Part shown: in pieces, positions 1 to 13,867 of the stretch
Numbering within the stretch: the stretch's first letter is position 1
How the letters are laid out: each line of letters begins with the position of its first letter
Assembly: GCF_020379485.1 (NCBI RefSeq)
Contig: NC_063446.1
Coordinates: 15,932,471-15,996,470 of the forward strand
Length of the DNA: 64,000 nt
Source: Brassica napus
Lineage: Eukaryota > Streptophyta > Magnoliopsida > Brassicales > Brassicaceae
Reading direction: 5' to 3'
Notes under the pieces: generated by a model
Databases searched by the model: none
What the model was told of the DNA's origin: nothing
What the model saw: the letters and a program-made list of their open reading frames with translations, nothing else
Program-made: the position numbers and the translations under genes

Positions 1-429
1 GATTAATTTTTGGTATAAGAATTAACATTGACTTTATTTTATAAGTTATTTCTTATTCTTATAGTAACAATTTTACTATATTTTGTTATTGAATTTAATA
101 AAATATATTTAAATTTGTTACAATTTTTTTTAATTTAATAATTTCTTTTGCTCTAGTTTATTTTTCTATTGAGTGTTCTTTGGTGATGTAATTAACATGA
201 GCTCATCATATACCTATAGTTCAAATAGACAGTCTATATAAGTTCGCTGCAGTAGTATAAATATTCCACGGGTGTTTAGGACCAAATCAAAAACATATAA
301 AAGTTTACATTATAGGACAATGTCTAGTAAACAATTTTCGTCAATGCAAAAATAAAGATACACATATTGGCCTAATACAATGTAAACAATCAACGTGATC
401 ATAAAATAAACATTCTAATAAAACTATAT
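1..429. other. AT-rich stretch without recognisable gene
   Basis: AT-rich DNA with no open frame or domain I recognise. It lies downstream of the methyltransferase pseudogene on the minus strand and may hold its decayed 3' end. Confidence 0.5.
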
Positions 430-860
430 TAAACCAATTCTCTTTCTTTTGCTATCACCGATGTAATGGTCTCGACCTCTGTAGGACGCCACCATGACTT
501 TTGAACAGAGATCACTCCTCCACCATATCTGGAATGTGTCATTATTACATTATATTTCAGTGATTCCACCATCTTCTCAATTTCTCATATCTTTTCCATG
601 TCATCACTTACTATAAATGTTCCTTGTGGTCTAAGAATTCGGTCCACTTCAGCCATTACAAACACCAAGCTGTACCTAAAGGTTTTGTTTACACATCAGA
701 TTTTGCATTCATAAATATAAAAAAAGGCAATAGAGATGCATATATGTGAGAGTGCTGTATATATACATACCTCTTCTTCAGTGCAGAGAATAGATGAATC
801 ATCATGAAGGTCGTAAGTTTGAGGAAAGTACATTAATCACACAGAGTCTTAGATCACACT
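430..860 (-). pseudogene. Fragment of a QUASIMODO2-LIKE / DUF248 putative methyltransferase (C-terminal end)
   Basis: Reading the minus strand, about 675 down to 430 gives EVDRILRPQGTFIVSDDM, then EKMVESLKYNVIMTHSR and SVQKSWWRPTEVETI. This is the C-terminal signature of plant DUF248 (PMT, QUA2/QUL type) putative Golgi methyltransferases, which act in pectin or cell-wall biosynthesis. A further piece at about 780-860 resembles the family motif P-RTYDL-H (here FPQTYDLHDD) and is separated by an intron-like gap. Only the last roughly 120 residues of a protein of about 600 are present, and the S-adenosylmethionine-binding part is missing. It sits directly beside the MetAP2 pseudogene in the same orientation. 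Recognition of the family is firm; the exact paralogue (QUL1 or QUL2) is a guess. Confidence 0.72.
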
Positions 861-884
861 GCAAAAAAACCAAGAGATGTTAAT

Positions 885-2111
<1,227 letters not shown>

Positions 2112-4613
2112 TTATATCGGGCCGGACACAGCTTAAATTTCACAGCCCAGATACACAACACGCGTACAAAGCCCACGACAGTATAGAATAAATGAAACGA
2201 CGCGTTTTGCATACCCGGACACATGGCGGCTTCTGGATGCGCGACTTTCCTACGTGGCAGATGACGTAGAGGTCTGTGAGAAAAGCAAAAATTTCTTTAT
2301 ATAATTAGATATATATATATATATTAATTTATAATTTTAATGCGACCATATTTTTACATCGAATTTTCTAAAAAAAATATTATCTTATTATTTTATATAT
2401 GTCAAATTTTGAACATGTCCAAGTTGGGACCGGTAAAATTGGGACCGGCAAAATTTATTAATTTATTGAGTATTAATTTATAGAGGTTCTACCGTATTTG
2501 TTTTCGGGAGATTTCACCTCTAAAACTGAAACATTTTACTCGGGTTTAAACTTTAAAGTTTAAACTAACCTAATTTCTTCTAATCATTCATTTGAGCAAT
2601 TAATGTTATACAATTAGTAGACAATTAAACCCTAATATATTTTTCTCAAAAGCACACAGTTAGAACTTGCGTGTTTGTTGAGAAAACATTCGGTTCCAGC
2701 CAACAGTTGCTCACCGGCCTGTTGACTAGTAACTTTTAGAATTTTACTTCTCTACCTTCAAATCTCCAAGGGGGAAAAAAAAATTACCAGTCACAATGAA
2801 ATTGCAAACCACACAATGAAATTGCAATTGATGATCTACTTGTAATAGCCATATAGTAAACGCGCGTAGTTACTAATATAAAAGCCATATAAAGGTAGAA
2901 ATCTTTTGTCCTAAATAATGCTAATTTCGGGGGAAAGTTCCTAATAACTGTGAAGCTAACCACGAGGAGGAGAAAAATGATAAGATGAAACAACTTCTTT
3001 GGTGGATGTAAATCTCATGGTGGTGCTTCTCTCTCAACTTTGTACGAAGAATAAGATGATAAGAATTTAGAGAAAGAGAGAAGAGATCATGTTGCACATG
3101 AGACTCATGAATCCAGAGCACGTGCAAACAAGAGGTTTATGAAGGAAACAAAGCTAATGGAGAAAAGGAAAAGCGTGCTTCAACCCATGGCTAAGGATTT
3201 CAGGTGAAATAACTTGTTTAGATTATTGTACCTCCTTTAATTTGTTCATGTTCATCATACTATTTTTAGGTACATAATGCACAGGCATTCCAGGAGAATG
3301 TGAAGCGCATGATTGCCCTAGAAGTTGAAAACAATATCATCATATTTTTATTGCAGACAAAATTTTGTTATCGATCGTATAATGTAAAGCTGGATAGAAA
3401 GGTGGAGATAAAAATTCCTGTTAATGTAAAAATTCTTAAGCAAGTTTCACTTTGTAAAGAAAATATATGATCTCGTATCGCCATGCAAGTTCTTGTGATT
3501 AAAAATGTAAAGACTCTCTCCCAAACTCCCAAGTCCCAACGCTATATTTTAGTATAGTTAAACATTTCAGTGGTAGCTAAACTTTTGAGTAATAATATAT
3601 TTTCAATGAAATTAAGAAAATCATAAAAGCATAAATTTCACTAAAATGTAAGAATTCAGAGCTTATAAATATAATCTTACATTTTAAAAAACAACTTACC
3701 AATAACCCCTAGGTATTGTTGAAAATATCTCCATGCATGAACCAGCCTAGTTATACAATATCATGGGCGCAAAAAGCAAAACCAAACAAACCTTTAGTTT
3801 CGACATAAAATTAGGCCGAAACTTGGCGACGTCGATTACATTTACTTTCTCTATGGTCGGTAGGTGTCCAGTGTCCTAATAATATGTAACCCATGATTAA
3901 CAGCCAGTCACATCTACCTAATCTCCCTTAATCAATCATTGTTAAATAAAAAGTTGACGTCCACAACCTAATCCACAATCCCTTTAGCTTTTTATATTTT
4001 CTATCTCACAAAATGAGACAATTTAGGTATGTTCACTCAGAATTAATTAATAAATAATGCCCACATGAAAATGTTTAAATGTCGGATTGGGCAGTTCAGC
4101 ACTGGCCTTGCTCGGAATAAAACTGAAACTCGCCAGACAAGTCTTAACTAAAACTTTCATGGCTAATTTAATTCGGTCGGTTGAATATTCCACAGTATCC
4201 TGAACATTAAAATACATGGCATGTCGACATATCATATTAATATATACAACACGTGTAAATGTAATGGTAGAGTTTCGAAAATATGCTAGCGTTATGAAAA
4301 TTTTAATTTGTTGAGCAGAGTGTTAAAAATCTTTAAAATTTTCGGCTAGCCGTCAAATGAATAAGATGTTCACACGATAGGTCTTTCATCGACATAAAGA
4401 GGATGACTTGAAAACAAACAAAAATTCAACTTAAAAAAAAAATCTTTTTCAAAAAAAAAGAAAAACAAACAAACAAACAAAAATTCATGATCATAAGCGA
4501 TAGTAAACAAAAAGTGGCCGGAAACGGAATTGCGTAATACATGAGGGCCGTTTTCGCAAAACCCTTTTTGGTCACTGTGCAAAAAGAAGTTTGGGTTTGA
4601 CACTAGTGAGTAT
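2112..4613. other. Intergenic AT-rich region
   Basis: No gene that I can support. A (TA)n run lies near 2306-2325. Short open frames at 2784-3127 and 4047-4235 lack recognisable domains and codon bias, so I treat them as chance. Confidence 0.5.
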
Positions 4614-4930
4614 AATGACTCGGTCTCCACTATTATGACATTATACTTTATCCGTTTGATATATCCTTTCGGAAAATATTACGTAAAAGAGCATCTCCGA
4701 ACAAAATTATATAACTTCAGATATAAATTTTTTTCTCTCCAAAAAAGATTTCAGATTTAGAGTTTTAAATAATGAAACTTCAAATTAGAGTCATGACCCG
4801 GCCTCCACTATTATGACATTATACTTTATCTGTATGATAAATCCTTTTGGAAAATATTATATATAAGAGTATTTCTAAAAGAAACTCTATAACTTCAAAT
4901 ATAAATTTTTTTGCTTTCCAAAAAGAAGTT
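4614..4930. repeat. Imperfect direct duplication of about 140 bp
   Basis: The segment beginning ATGACTCGGTCTCCACTATT at 4614 recurs as ATGACCCGGCCTCCACTATT at 4793. Similarity continues through CATTATACTTTATC and AACTTCA-ATATAAATTTTTTT to about 4930. The copies are offset by 179 bp and are clearly diverged. The duplication includes the left terminus of the inverted-repeat element that starts at 4688, so this element seems to have two left ends. Confidence 0.75.
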
Positions 4931-5635
4931 TCAAAACCCTTTTTCATCTTTTTATTTGTATTTTGGTCCTTATAATTAATTACACATCACATTTATGATT
5001 CTTAAATATTTTTTCATTTATCGTATTAATCTTTAATACTTTTGTATATCATAAATTTTTCAAATTTATTTTTATGAACCCAAATTTTACACATAAAATT
5101 AGATCAAAGTTTAAAACAAGATTTATAGTAGTTTAAAACTAGAATTAGACAGCAAGAATATTACAAAAGAAAGTTCATAATATTTTTTTAAAAAAGATAG
5201 ATGAAAACAAAATTATGACACAAATTTAAATATTATAACAACACTAATAGTCTAGTAAATTTGCTCCGGAACTTCTAAAATATTGTCCAAACAAATTTTG
5301 TATAACCGAAGATGGAACATTACGGAAATAATTTTATGGAATAATGTGGTATTTTGCTTGTAGTTTAATATTTAATTATGTATTTCGATTTATGATTGTA
5401 TATTTTATTGTAAAATTTTATTCATTAATATTGCTGTTATATTTTTACATATGTGCTAGTTATTTATAAAAGTTTTATGTATTTATATTAATTATGACAA
5501 ATATAAGGACTATAGCGTAAATTATAAATAATTTTGAAGTTCGATTTGAAGTTTTTATTTTGGAGAAGAACACATTGAGACTTCAAATATAAATTTTTCA
5601 AACTCTAAAATAGAGAGTTCTTTCGGAGATGCTCT
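4688..5635. mobile_element. Non-autonomous DNA transposon with 14-bp perfect terminal inverted repeats
   Basis: The left end AGAGCATCTCCGAA (4688) is the exact reverse complement of the right end TTCGGAGATGCTCT (5622-5635). Subterminal sequences also match in inverted orientation (a CTTCA-ATATAAATTTTT block at both ends). The inside is AT-rich with no coding. The superfamily is uncertain and I see no clear target-site duplication. GCATCTCC termini recur elsewhere in this window, at 6709, 12439 and 21804. Confidence 0.7.
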
Positions 5636-6431
5636 AAATGAGTCATCCCTTTGATAAAAAAAAAAGTCATCCCCTAGACATTATTTACAAAGTGATTTTG
5701 ACACATGTTTTCTCTATAATCAAATTCACTAAACAAATGTGACATGACGTAGTAAAAATGATGACATGACTACGGCTAAATGTGACATGAACAATTATAT
5801 TTAATGTTTATTCATATTTTTGGTAACTTTTTTATAATATAGTGGTAAATTATACATCATTATTAAAGTAAATCTATTCAAATATGACATTAAGTAATAT
5901 AAAAATAGAAATCTAGTAATATTTTACAAATTTTGGAATATTATTTTTATAGTTATAAAATTTTATTACTAAAAAGGTTTTCAATTATTTTTACAATTTA
6001 AAAAAAAAATTATAAATTTTTAATCATAATATCACTAGTTTATTTTATATATCTACAAATTTTAGAAATACTATTTAGTTTTACTTTTTTTTTAATTATA
6101 CAATTTCTATATCAATTTTCTTTTATTGATTTATACAAGTTGGTTAAATATATTTTATCCAAAAGAAATAGATTAAAAATCCATCTAAAATTATAATTTC
6201 AAATATATACATATATTTTCTTAAATATAATTTAAAATAAACAAAGTTATATATTTTATCTTAATTTTATGTCGAATAAATAGAAAATTAGTTAAAATAT
6301 GGGTACGAAAATAATTAAATTTAAAATAATAATAAAATTTTATTTTAAATATAATTTGAATTTAAAATTCTATTACTGCACATGGTGCAGGAAAATATCT
6401 ACTATACTCATATAACTATATATGTAGATGG
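5636..6431. other. AT-rich intergenic DNA
   Basis: Very AT-rich with many poly-A and poly-T runs. Nothing recognisable in it. Confidence 0.5.
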
Positions 6432-6590
6432 TACACTACAAAAAAATAGAGATATTGTTACTAAATTTTGGTATTAATATTATTCGTCACAAATCTATGA
6501 CCGTATTGATACTATATTGCAACTGTGATTTTATGTCACAAATAGGTAGTTTTTTGGTCACAATATTATGACTATTTAAATTGTAATAAC
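6432..6590. mobile_element. Possible CACTA (En/Spm) transposon terminus
   Basis: CACTACAAAAAAATAG at 6432 resembles the usual CACTACAAGAAAA left end of plant CACTA elements. It is followed by AT-rich sequence with repeated GTCACAA words (about 6485, 6534, 6558), as expected of subterminal repeats. I did not find a matching right end, so this is a relic or a chance match. Confidence 0.35.
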
Positions 6591-6708
6591 CTCAAGTATA
6601 ATTTAAACGTTAATAATCAAATCATTTTAAAAATTTCACACGTTATAATATAACAACTTAACAGCAGGCTTAGCTTTCTAAAAGAGATATTGTAATTTTT
6701 ATATCATA

Positions 6709-6874
6709 AGAACATCTTCAACCGCACTTCATATTTTACTCTAAAATAGAGTGTAAAATCGAGTAATGAACAAAAATAAAAAGTTTACTCTACAAATAGA
6801 GTAATGTTTTTTGTTCATCGCTCATTTCTCCACTCCATTTCGAAGTAAACTATAGAATGGGTTGGAGATGCCCT
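6709..6874. mobile_element. Miniature inverted-repeat element, 166 bp
   Basis: The ends AGAACATCTTCAACC and GGTTGGAGATGCCCT are inverted repeats (about 12 of 15 positions match). The interior folds back on itself: TTTACTCTA-AAATAGAGT words occur on both arms. No coding. It belongs with the GCATCTCCAAC-ended elements seen elsewhere in the window. Confidence 0.7.
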
Positions 6875-7447
6875 AAAACAACAGTGTTTCAAGAAGAATA
6901 TAAAACAAAGAAGTTTATGAAAGTTTACACCCAATATAACTACACTGAGCCCATATATATAATCAAGTTTGCATATAAAAAATAACAATGACGCTTTGTT
7001 TACTCTTTATATCTAAAACCATTTATAGGGTTAACAATCCTTTCGCGTCGGTCTAAATAATTTTTTGGTATGATGGATGTTATTGATTCGCTTCTGTTTT
7101 TTCAATATGGAACTATAATTTCAAATAAACATAAAATAAGGGAATTTTATTAGATAATAGAATCTGAATTGGCAATATAAAGGAATAACAACAAAGTGGA
7201 ACTGCATAATAGAAATTTAAATAGTACTAAACATAGTAATGCTTTCCACATTTGTGACAAATTCCTTTCGAGTTCTTATCAGTAGCACCCGTTTTTTTTA
7301 ATTGTGTGTTCGTGTTTGCATTTAATTTCACATGCCGAATGGAATACGATTGATAAGTTTCTTTTTAGATCTTCCAACTTTATGGAATGCAAATTCCTAA
7401 ACTCTAAATCCTAAACGTCAACATACACAAAACATAATCATACTTCT

Positions 7448-7522
7448 TAGAACATGTAACTTTGAAATTGGAATTACATATTGTGTAATAAATCATAGAA
7501 CATGTAACTTTGAAATTGGAAT
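7448..7522. repeat. 27-bp tandem direct repeat
   Basis: An identical 27-bp word starting TAGAACATGTAACTTTGAAA occurs at 7448-7474 and 7496-7522, offset by 48 bp. The spacers also resemble each other (ACATATTGTGTAA and AATATATTATGTAA). Confidence 0.85.
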
Positions 7523-7909
7523 AATATATTATGTAAATTTGTGTGACAAACCATATCATATGTGCTTAAACCATATAACATGCATCATTTGTATATATAA
7601 TAAGGTTTAAAAGAAATGATATGTTAAACTGATTATAAATATGAGGATACAGACCGAGCGAAGTTTGATTAGTATAACCAGAGCGTAGTTTGATGAGTAT
7701 AATCAAAGAGTAGCACCGAAACCGAGATTGATAAATAGGTAATTAAAAACGGTTTATGGAAGAAAGTCTCGCGTAAACCATGTCAACAATGTTAATGATT
7801 AATGTCATGTCAACCATTGTGAAATAAGTGAATCACTATTGTGAATTAGTGAGTAAATCAAATTATAACGTTTTCACTTAATCGTGTTCTCAAATAATAG
7901 TATGATATC

Positions 7910-7911
<2 letters not shown>

Positions 7912-7947
<36 letters not shown>
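7912..7947. repeat. (AT)18 microsatellite
   Basis: Uninterrupted AT dinucleotide run. Confidence 0.97.
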
Positions 7948-7948
<1 letters not shown>

Positions 7949-8665
7949 CATTTTTGTAAAATTTTAAGGAAACTTTTTTGAATTTTATAGATATTGCACA
8001 TATTTAAATACGCATATAAGTCAATCAAAAATATATCATATATATTTAGAAAGATCCTACTAAATATACATAACATATAAGTGACATTCAAAAAGTCGAA
8101 TTAGAGGTTACGAAGACATTTTTGAATTTGAGATTTTTTTTTACAATTGCATGACGTTCCTAATTTAAAAAAAAAGGTGTTTTCCAAAAAAATCCAGAAA
8201 AATGAATATTTGAAGGAAAAAAAATTGATTGAATTTTTTTTTTCTATTTTTTCTATTTATTTATTACATATATTTAATAAATAATTTAAAAATATATAAA
8301 TAAGTATACAGTTGTTATTTACCCCTTAAATAAAATTTAGTTTGGTCAGTTTAATATCTGAGAGAACAAAAAAACCAAAAAAGAGGTTGAGATTTGGCCT
8401 AAAAATAATTGGTACGTATATTAAGTCTATGACTATGTAGATTCATATATCAAATTATTTAATGATTTAATCATAACAATGGATTATATATAAGTCTTCT
8501 GGGATTTTCAACTTCTGTTATATGGATTAGAACAAAAATCTGGTCGAAGAAGAAAAAGAAATTGAAATCCCCGTCGGCGAGAATTAGCGCGACTCCGGAT
8601 CAATAGGCTTTCACTGATCCATCGCCTTCACAATAAAAATAAAAAAACATTTTGGGTTTAGTCGT

Positions 8666-8675
8666 CTCTATAAAT
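8666..8675 (+). promoter_or_regulatory. TATA box of JAR1
   Basis: TCTATAAATT lies about 140 bp before a CT-rich leader and 140-150 bp before the 5' UTR intron donor. Spacing to the pyrimidine-rich likely start-site region (about 8700) is typical for a plant TATA promoter. Inference from position and sequence only. Confidence 0.55.
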
Positions 8676-8815
8676 TCACAGCATTCCTTCTTTCTAAAAT
8701 CACTCAAAAGTCTTTCTCACTCATTAATCTTTTCTCTCTCTTTTTTTTTTTGCTAAGTCAATCTTTTCTCTCTCTCTCTTCCACGAAACTGCACAGCTCG
8801 CAGCAACAACATCAG

Positions 8816-9358
8816 GTACTCACTCTCTTCATCGGGAATCTTATATTGTACGTATCCGAGTTTCTGATGATCGGTTTAAAAAGTACAGAAGAATCTGATT
8901 ACTCCGTGTCCAACCTCGTTGACTTTTCACACTCTCTCTCCTCTTTTCTTCAGACAAGATTTTTAAGTCTTCCATCTCTTTACTTTAGATTCCGTCTTGG
9001 GGTCTGAATCTGATTATAACCTCTAGAAAACTATTGGGTTCCTCGCAAAACGGTCGGTTCATGATTCCGTCGGTTCTAAACTATAAAAGTTTTCCCCAGA
9101 AACTTGTCAGAAAAAATAATGTTTTTTTTTTCATTTCTAAACTTTCCCTTTCTGGATGCTCAGATACATAAAGAGCTTAAAGCTTCTTTTTTTGAACTTT
9201 GCTTAAAGTTTCTTCTTTCATTATATTATTACTCTAGATATCTCTGCAAATCTGTCAGAATCTCTGCCGTCTTTTGCTAAATACTATGAGAATCTAATAC
9301 GCTTTGTCTCCAGCTACTTTTATAAAACTATTGCCACTTTTTTTTTTTCTGAACTCAG
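8816..9358 (+). other. 5' UTR intron of JAR1
   Basis: A donor AG|GTACTC follows the CT-rich leader, and an acceptor CTCAG lies directly before GATG, placing a 543-bp intron entirely in the leader with the start codon two bases into the next exon. The open frame at 8750-9007 spans this donor and is not conserved coding. The boundaries are predicted from consensus sites only. Confidence 0.6.
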
Positions 9359-9359
9359 G

Positions 9360-11753
9360 ATGTTGGAGAAAAAGGTTGAGAATTTCAACATGAACAGAGT
9401 CATCGACGAGTTCGAGGAAATGACAAGAAACGCTGACCAAGTCCAGAAACAAACCCTCAAAGAGATTCTACACAAGAACAAATCCGCCATCTACTTACAA
9501 AACTTTGGTATCAATGGAAACACAACTGACCCAGAAGCTTTCAAAGCATTGGTTCCATTAGTCACTGATCTTGATTTAGAGCCTTACATCAAAAGAATGG
9601 TGGACGGTGACACTTCTCCTATTCTCACAGCCCTTCCCGTTCCAGCCATCTCCTTAAGGTTTCCCTTTGACATAAGAACATCCCTTCTGCCTTCTAAATA
9701 TGAATGATTATATGTTCCTCAGAGATTTTGTGTGTTTCTCTGTTGTGATCAACAGCTCTGGAACTAGTCAAGGCCGTCCTAAGTTTATTCCTTTCACTGA
9801 TGAGTTAATGGAGAACACATTACAACTCTTTCGCACTGCTTTTGCCTTCAGAAACAGGTACACTTTCCTCTGTTCCATTCATTTACACATGAACATAGCT
9901 AAACAACTACTAACTCAGTTCCTTACAAAAATATTTTTCTGTTTCATAAGAAGCCTCACTTTGACATTTTTCAGAGAAATTAAAAAAATTGTGTAATAGA
10001 CTAATATATCGTTATTTAATATATGATTAATTAAGTGAAAAAATAATTTAAATAAAAGTTTCTTGGTTATCAAAAGGGTAAAAAGTAAATTAAATGTACA
10101 AAGTTAGATTAAAATTGTAGAATGACATTTATTATGAAACATATGTAGTAGATTTTATAGTGTTTTTACATATATTAAGAAAACTAATTAAATCACTATT
10201 ATAAATGCATCATATTTTGTAATTATTTGTTTTTAATAGCTTTTAACCAGTAAAAATTTAAAAAGTTCAGTTAAGTTTTCTGAAGCATAGAAAACATAAA
10301 AAAATCTATAGAAACAATTTTTTTTCTAAAAACATCCATCTTTAAAGTAACAGAGGGAGGACTAAGTGTGTCTGTGTGTGCTTTCTTTAAAACATGGTTG
10401 ATGTTTCATTTATACAGAGACTTCCCAATTGATGACAACGGGAGAGCTTTGCAGTTTATCTTCAGCAGCAAGCAATACATATCAAAGGGAGGTGTCCCTG
10501 TCGGAACAGCAACCACAAACGTTTACCGTAACCCTAACTTCAAAGCAGGGATGAAGGCTATACAGTCCCTTTGTTGTAGTCCTGACGAAGTCATCTTCAG
10601 TCCTGAAGTCCATCAAGCCTTGTATTGCCATCTCTTATCCGGAATCCTCTTCAGAGACCAAGTGCAATACGTCTTTGCCTCCTTCGCTCACGGTCTTGTC
10701 CACGCGTTTAGAACCTTTGAACAGCTTTGGGAAGAGGTCGTTACCGATATAGAAGACGGCGTCTTGAGCAGCCGTATCACCGTCCCATCGGTACGTACCG
10801 CAATGGCCAAGCTCCTCAGTGGTCCTAACCCTGAGCTAGCGGAGACTATACGAACCAAGTGTATGAGTTTGAGCAACTGGTACGGGTTGATCCCCGCGCT
10901 GTTCCCGAACGCGAAGTATGTTTATGGGATCATGACTGGCTCCATGGAGCCGTATGTGAAGAAGCTGAGGCATTACGCTGGTGAGCTACCTCTTGTGAGT
11001 CATGACTACGGTAGCTCCGAAGGATGGATTGCTGCTAACGTTAGGCCGAGATTGTCTCCAGAGGAAGCTACGTTTGCTGTTGTTCCGAATCTTGGTTACT
11101 TCGAGTTTCTCCCTTTGTCGGAAACAGGGGATACAGAGCAGGAACCACCGGTTGGTTTAACTGAAGTCAAGATAGGACAAGAGTACGAGGTTGTCATCAC
11201 AAACTACGCAGGTCTGTATCGATACCGGCTTGGTGACGTGGTAAAGATCGTTGGTTTCTACAACAAGACTCCTCAACTCAAGTTCATATGCAGGAGAAAC
11301 TTGATACTCTCCATCAACATCGACAAGAACACAGAAAGAGACCTTCAGATGTCTGTTGAATCGGCAGCAAAGAGACTCGCAGAAGAAAAGATTGAAGTCA
11401 TCGACTTCTCAAGCCATGTTGACGTCTCGACAGAGCCAGGACATTACGTTATATACTGGGAGATTTCAGGCGAAACAGGGGATGATGTTCTTCAAGATTG
11501 TTGCAACTGTCTAGATAAAGGGTTTATTGATGCTGGCTATATGAGTTCGAGGAAGTGCAAGACTATTGGAGCTTTGGAGCTGAGAGTTGTCGAGAGGGGG
11601 ACTTTCAGGAAGGTTCAAGAACATTTTCTTGGGCTTGGTTCATCGGCTGGACAGTTTAAGATGCCGAGATGTGTGAAGCCAAATAATGTTAAGGTTCTGC
11701 AGATTCTGTGTGACAATGTGGTGAGTAGGTTCTTTAGCACAGCTTTTGAATGA
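9360..11753 (+). CDS. JAR1: JAR1 / GH3.11 jasmonoyl-amino acid synthetase
   Basis: Coding exons 9360-9658, 9756-9857 and 10418-11753 join in frame to 578 residues, close to the 575 of Arabidopsis JAR1. It is an acyl-adenylating GH3 enzyme that conjugates jasmonic acid to isoleucine, giving JA-Ile, the ligand of the COI1-JAZ co-receptor. Visible motifs: N-terminal MLEKKVENFNMNRVIDEFEE; the adenylate loop SSGTSQGRPKFIPF from residue 100, which spans the first splice junction; YGSSEGWIAAN near residue 330; and YRYRLGDVVKI near residue 400. The C-terminus is NVVSRFFSTAFE. All introns are GT-AG. The second intron (560 bp) is AT-rich. Near-identity to JAR1 along the whole length, plus the JAR1-SDH8-WRKY46 gene order, separates it from other GH3 paralogues. 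No breaks seen. Confidence 0.97.
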
Positions 11754-12438
11754 AGCTGTGAAATCAAGAAAAAGGTGGGTTTATTGTCTTTATTGTCAAA
11801 TAGTTATAGTTACTTTTGTTATTTAATTCAGCATAAAGAGAAAATCTTTTTTAAATTTATCAATGTGTTCAACAAGAAAATTATAAATCGAAGAAATATG
11901 TGTCGCAGTTGGTTTACTTTGCAATGCAATCAATGTTTTGGGCGAAAACTAGATTCTTGATGTGACATATATCTTCAAGAAAGTAGGAAATCAAGATTCG
12001 GATTTGATTGTAGATACGGAAGCTAAATACGGATAATCGAATAGATATGACCTGAACCGAAATGAACATTTATAAAAATACGGATTCAAGAACATAATCA
12101 CTTTTCTTATCAATATCTGATGTCATAATCAGGGAGAAGTACCAACAATCATTTAAATGACAGAGTCAGTGGTGTGAGTTTGTCTCAGCAGCTATACGTG
12201 ATTATGACATCTTTGGTGGGGACCTAGTAATAAGTGGACTGGACTAACACTGGTGTAAAGCTTTTTCTTTCAACAAATGTTTTTTTTAACAAAGTAACTT
12301 TTCATAATTTATAACTCTCTAAGAGCATTATCGGTAAGCTGTCATCTAATATCTCATCATTTAATTAAATGAAATTATAAGAAAATAGGAGAGAGATAAG
12401 TGAGAAGTTCTCGTATCAAAACTTTTGAGATACTTGTT
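11754..12438. other. JAR1 3' region and intergenic DNA
   Basis: Contains the JAR1 3' UTR and then AT-rich spacer. The small open frame at 11775-11960 lies in the 3' UTR and shows no domain. Confidence 0.55.
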
Positions 12439-12715
12439 AGCCCATCTCCAGTGGAGAGAGAGATAACTTGTTTTTTTTAATATCACTCTATTTTTTACTC
12501 TAAAATTTTTATTTTGAATTTAAATTTAAATTTGTTCTAATGATATTTTATTTTAGAGTAGAAAATAAAGTGATGAACAAAAAAACAAGTTATTTTATAT
12601 TTGAAATAAATTTATTTTTTACTATATTATAGAATGAGAAATATAGTACCATTGAAATATTTTTACTGTAAACTCTATTTTAAAGTAAAAAATGAACCGG
12701 GGTTAGATATGCCCT
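12439..12715. mobile_element. Inverted-repeat MITE, about 277 bp
   Basis: The left end AGCCCATCTCCAGTGG and right end GGTTAGATATGCCCT are imperfect inverted repeats. The interior has a strong fold-back: CTCTATTTTTTACTCTAAAA and TTTTAGAGTAGAAAATAAAG with an AAATTTAAATTTAAATTT centre. Same GCATCTCC-type family as the elements at 4688 and 6709. No coding. Confidence 0.6.
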
Positions 12716-13408
12716 TAGAACTTTAAATTTCATGCGACACCCATCGGTTAATTTAATTGATATAAAGAAGATGAAAAGTAAATGTATAATTAAAATATTA
12801 GTATTTTTAGTTTTTTAGAAAATAGATTTCTAATGATTGGAAGTGCTCCGAGGTATGTTTTTTAACCTATCTTACAAGAATCATATAAAACATGCATGGT
12901 CATAGTGACAAGTTGGTAGCAAGAAAGATGATGTAGCTCCTTTTTATTGGACAACGTACCACGCACACAGGTTCATTGCATGCCAGTTTTTTCACACCCA
13001 AGTCTTTACTCTCTTTTTTTGTCATCTTCGAACTAGTATTAATCACCAAATTAAAGGTCATTACAATCAACGTTTACAACCCATTCCCTTGGGTCCTAGT
13101 GAACTTAGTGTTACTAAAGTCTTCACTCTTAATTGCATTAAGTTTTCACCAACTGATTATAATTAATATTATAACGTACCATATCCTACTTTTAGAAAAA
13201 CAAGTACTAGTATATAAATATATAGAAAGGTCAATAGTGGAATATGGCGTAATGGAATGTTATAATTTTTAAACAAGTACAAAAGGAAAATGATAGCTGG
13301 AAATTAGTGTAACATACTAACAGTGACAAATTGAACAACCACAGACATTGTTAGGCTGAGTAGTGAATTTGGTATAAAGTAAATACATGAACATTAATAG
13401 CTAATAAA
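12716..13408. other. Intergenic DNA
   Basis: No recognisable feature. The 98-codon open frame at 12976-13272 has no domain or homology I know. Confidence 0.45.
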
Positions 13409-13410
13409 TA

Positions 13411-13685
13411 CTACTCTTTCCGTTTCTAAAAGATCTATATTCTAGAGAAAACTTTTGTTTAAAAAAAATACATATTTTATTTTTCCAATACAATTTTTGT
13501 CAACTAATAATGAAAAATTGTGTAGTTCAAAAACATTAATTGCATTTCTTAAAATCTTATTGGTTTAAAAATATAGAAAATATAAAATTACAAAAAACTA
13601 TACATTTATAGTTAAGTTTTAATATGTTTTATTAAAAATATAAAAATTCTAAAACATTGTAGATCTTTTAGGAACGGAGAGAATG
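13411..13685. mobile_element. Stowaway-like (Tc1/mariner) MITE, 275 bp
   Basis: The ends CTACTCTTTCCGTTTC and GGAACGGAGAGAATG are inverted repeats continuing into AAAAGATCTA-AT and AT-TAGATCTTTT, giving about 30 bp per arm. The element is bounded on each side by TA, the mariner target site. The CTCYNTCCGTTYC end resembles the common plant Stowaway terminus. No coding. Confidence 0.75.
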
Positions 13686-13867
13686 TATTTCACTGATTTA
13701 TACTAAAAATAGAATCTCCTCACAATTTATTACTACATAAAAAAAAATATTCAACACACAATATCTTATCTGGCCAGCTCAGTTTTTTCATTCCCTATAT
13801 AACAACAAACTTAGACCGAGAGACAAAGCTAAGAAAAAGAAGAAAGTGTTAGAAATCAAACATAGAG

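Noticed and set aside
7858..8091. Minus-strand frame with YIYIYI
   Set aside because: Runs through the (AT)18 microsatellite; low-complexity chance frame.
8750..9007. Separate upstream gene before JAR1
   Set aside because: The frame crosses the 5' UTR intron donor at 8816 and shows no conserved domain.
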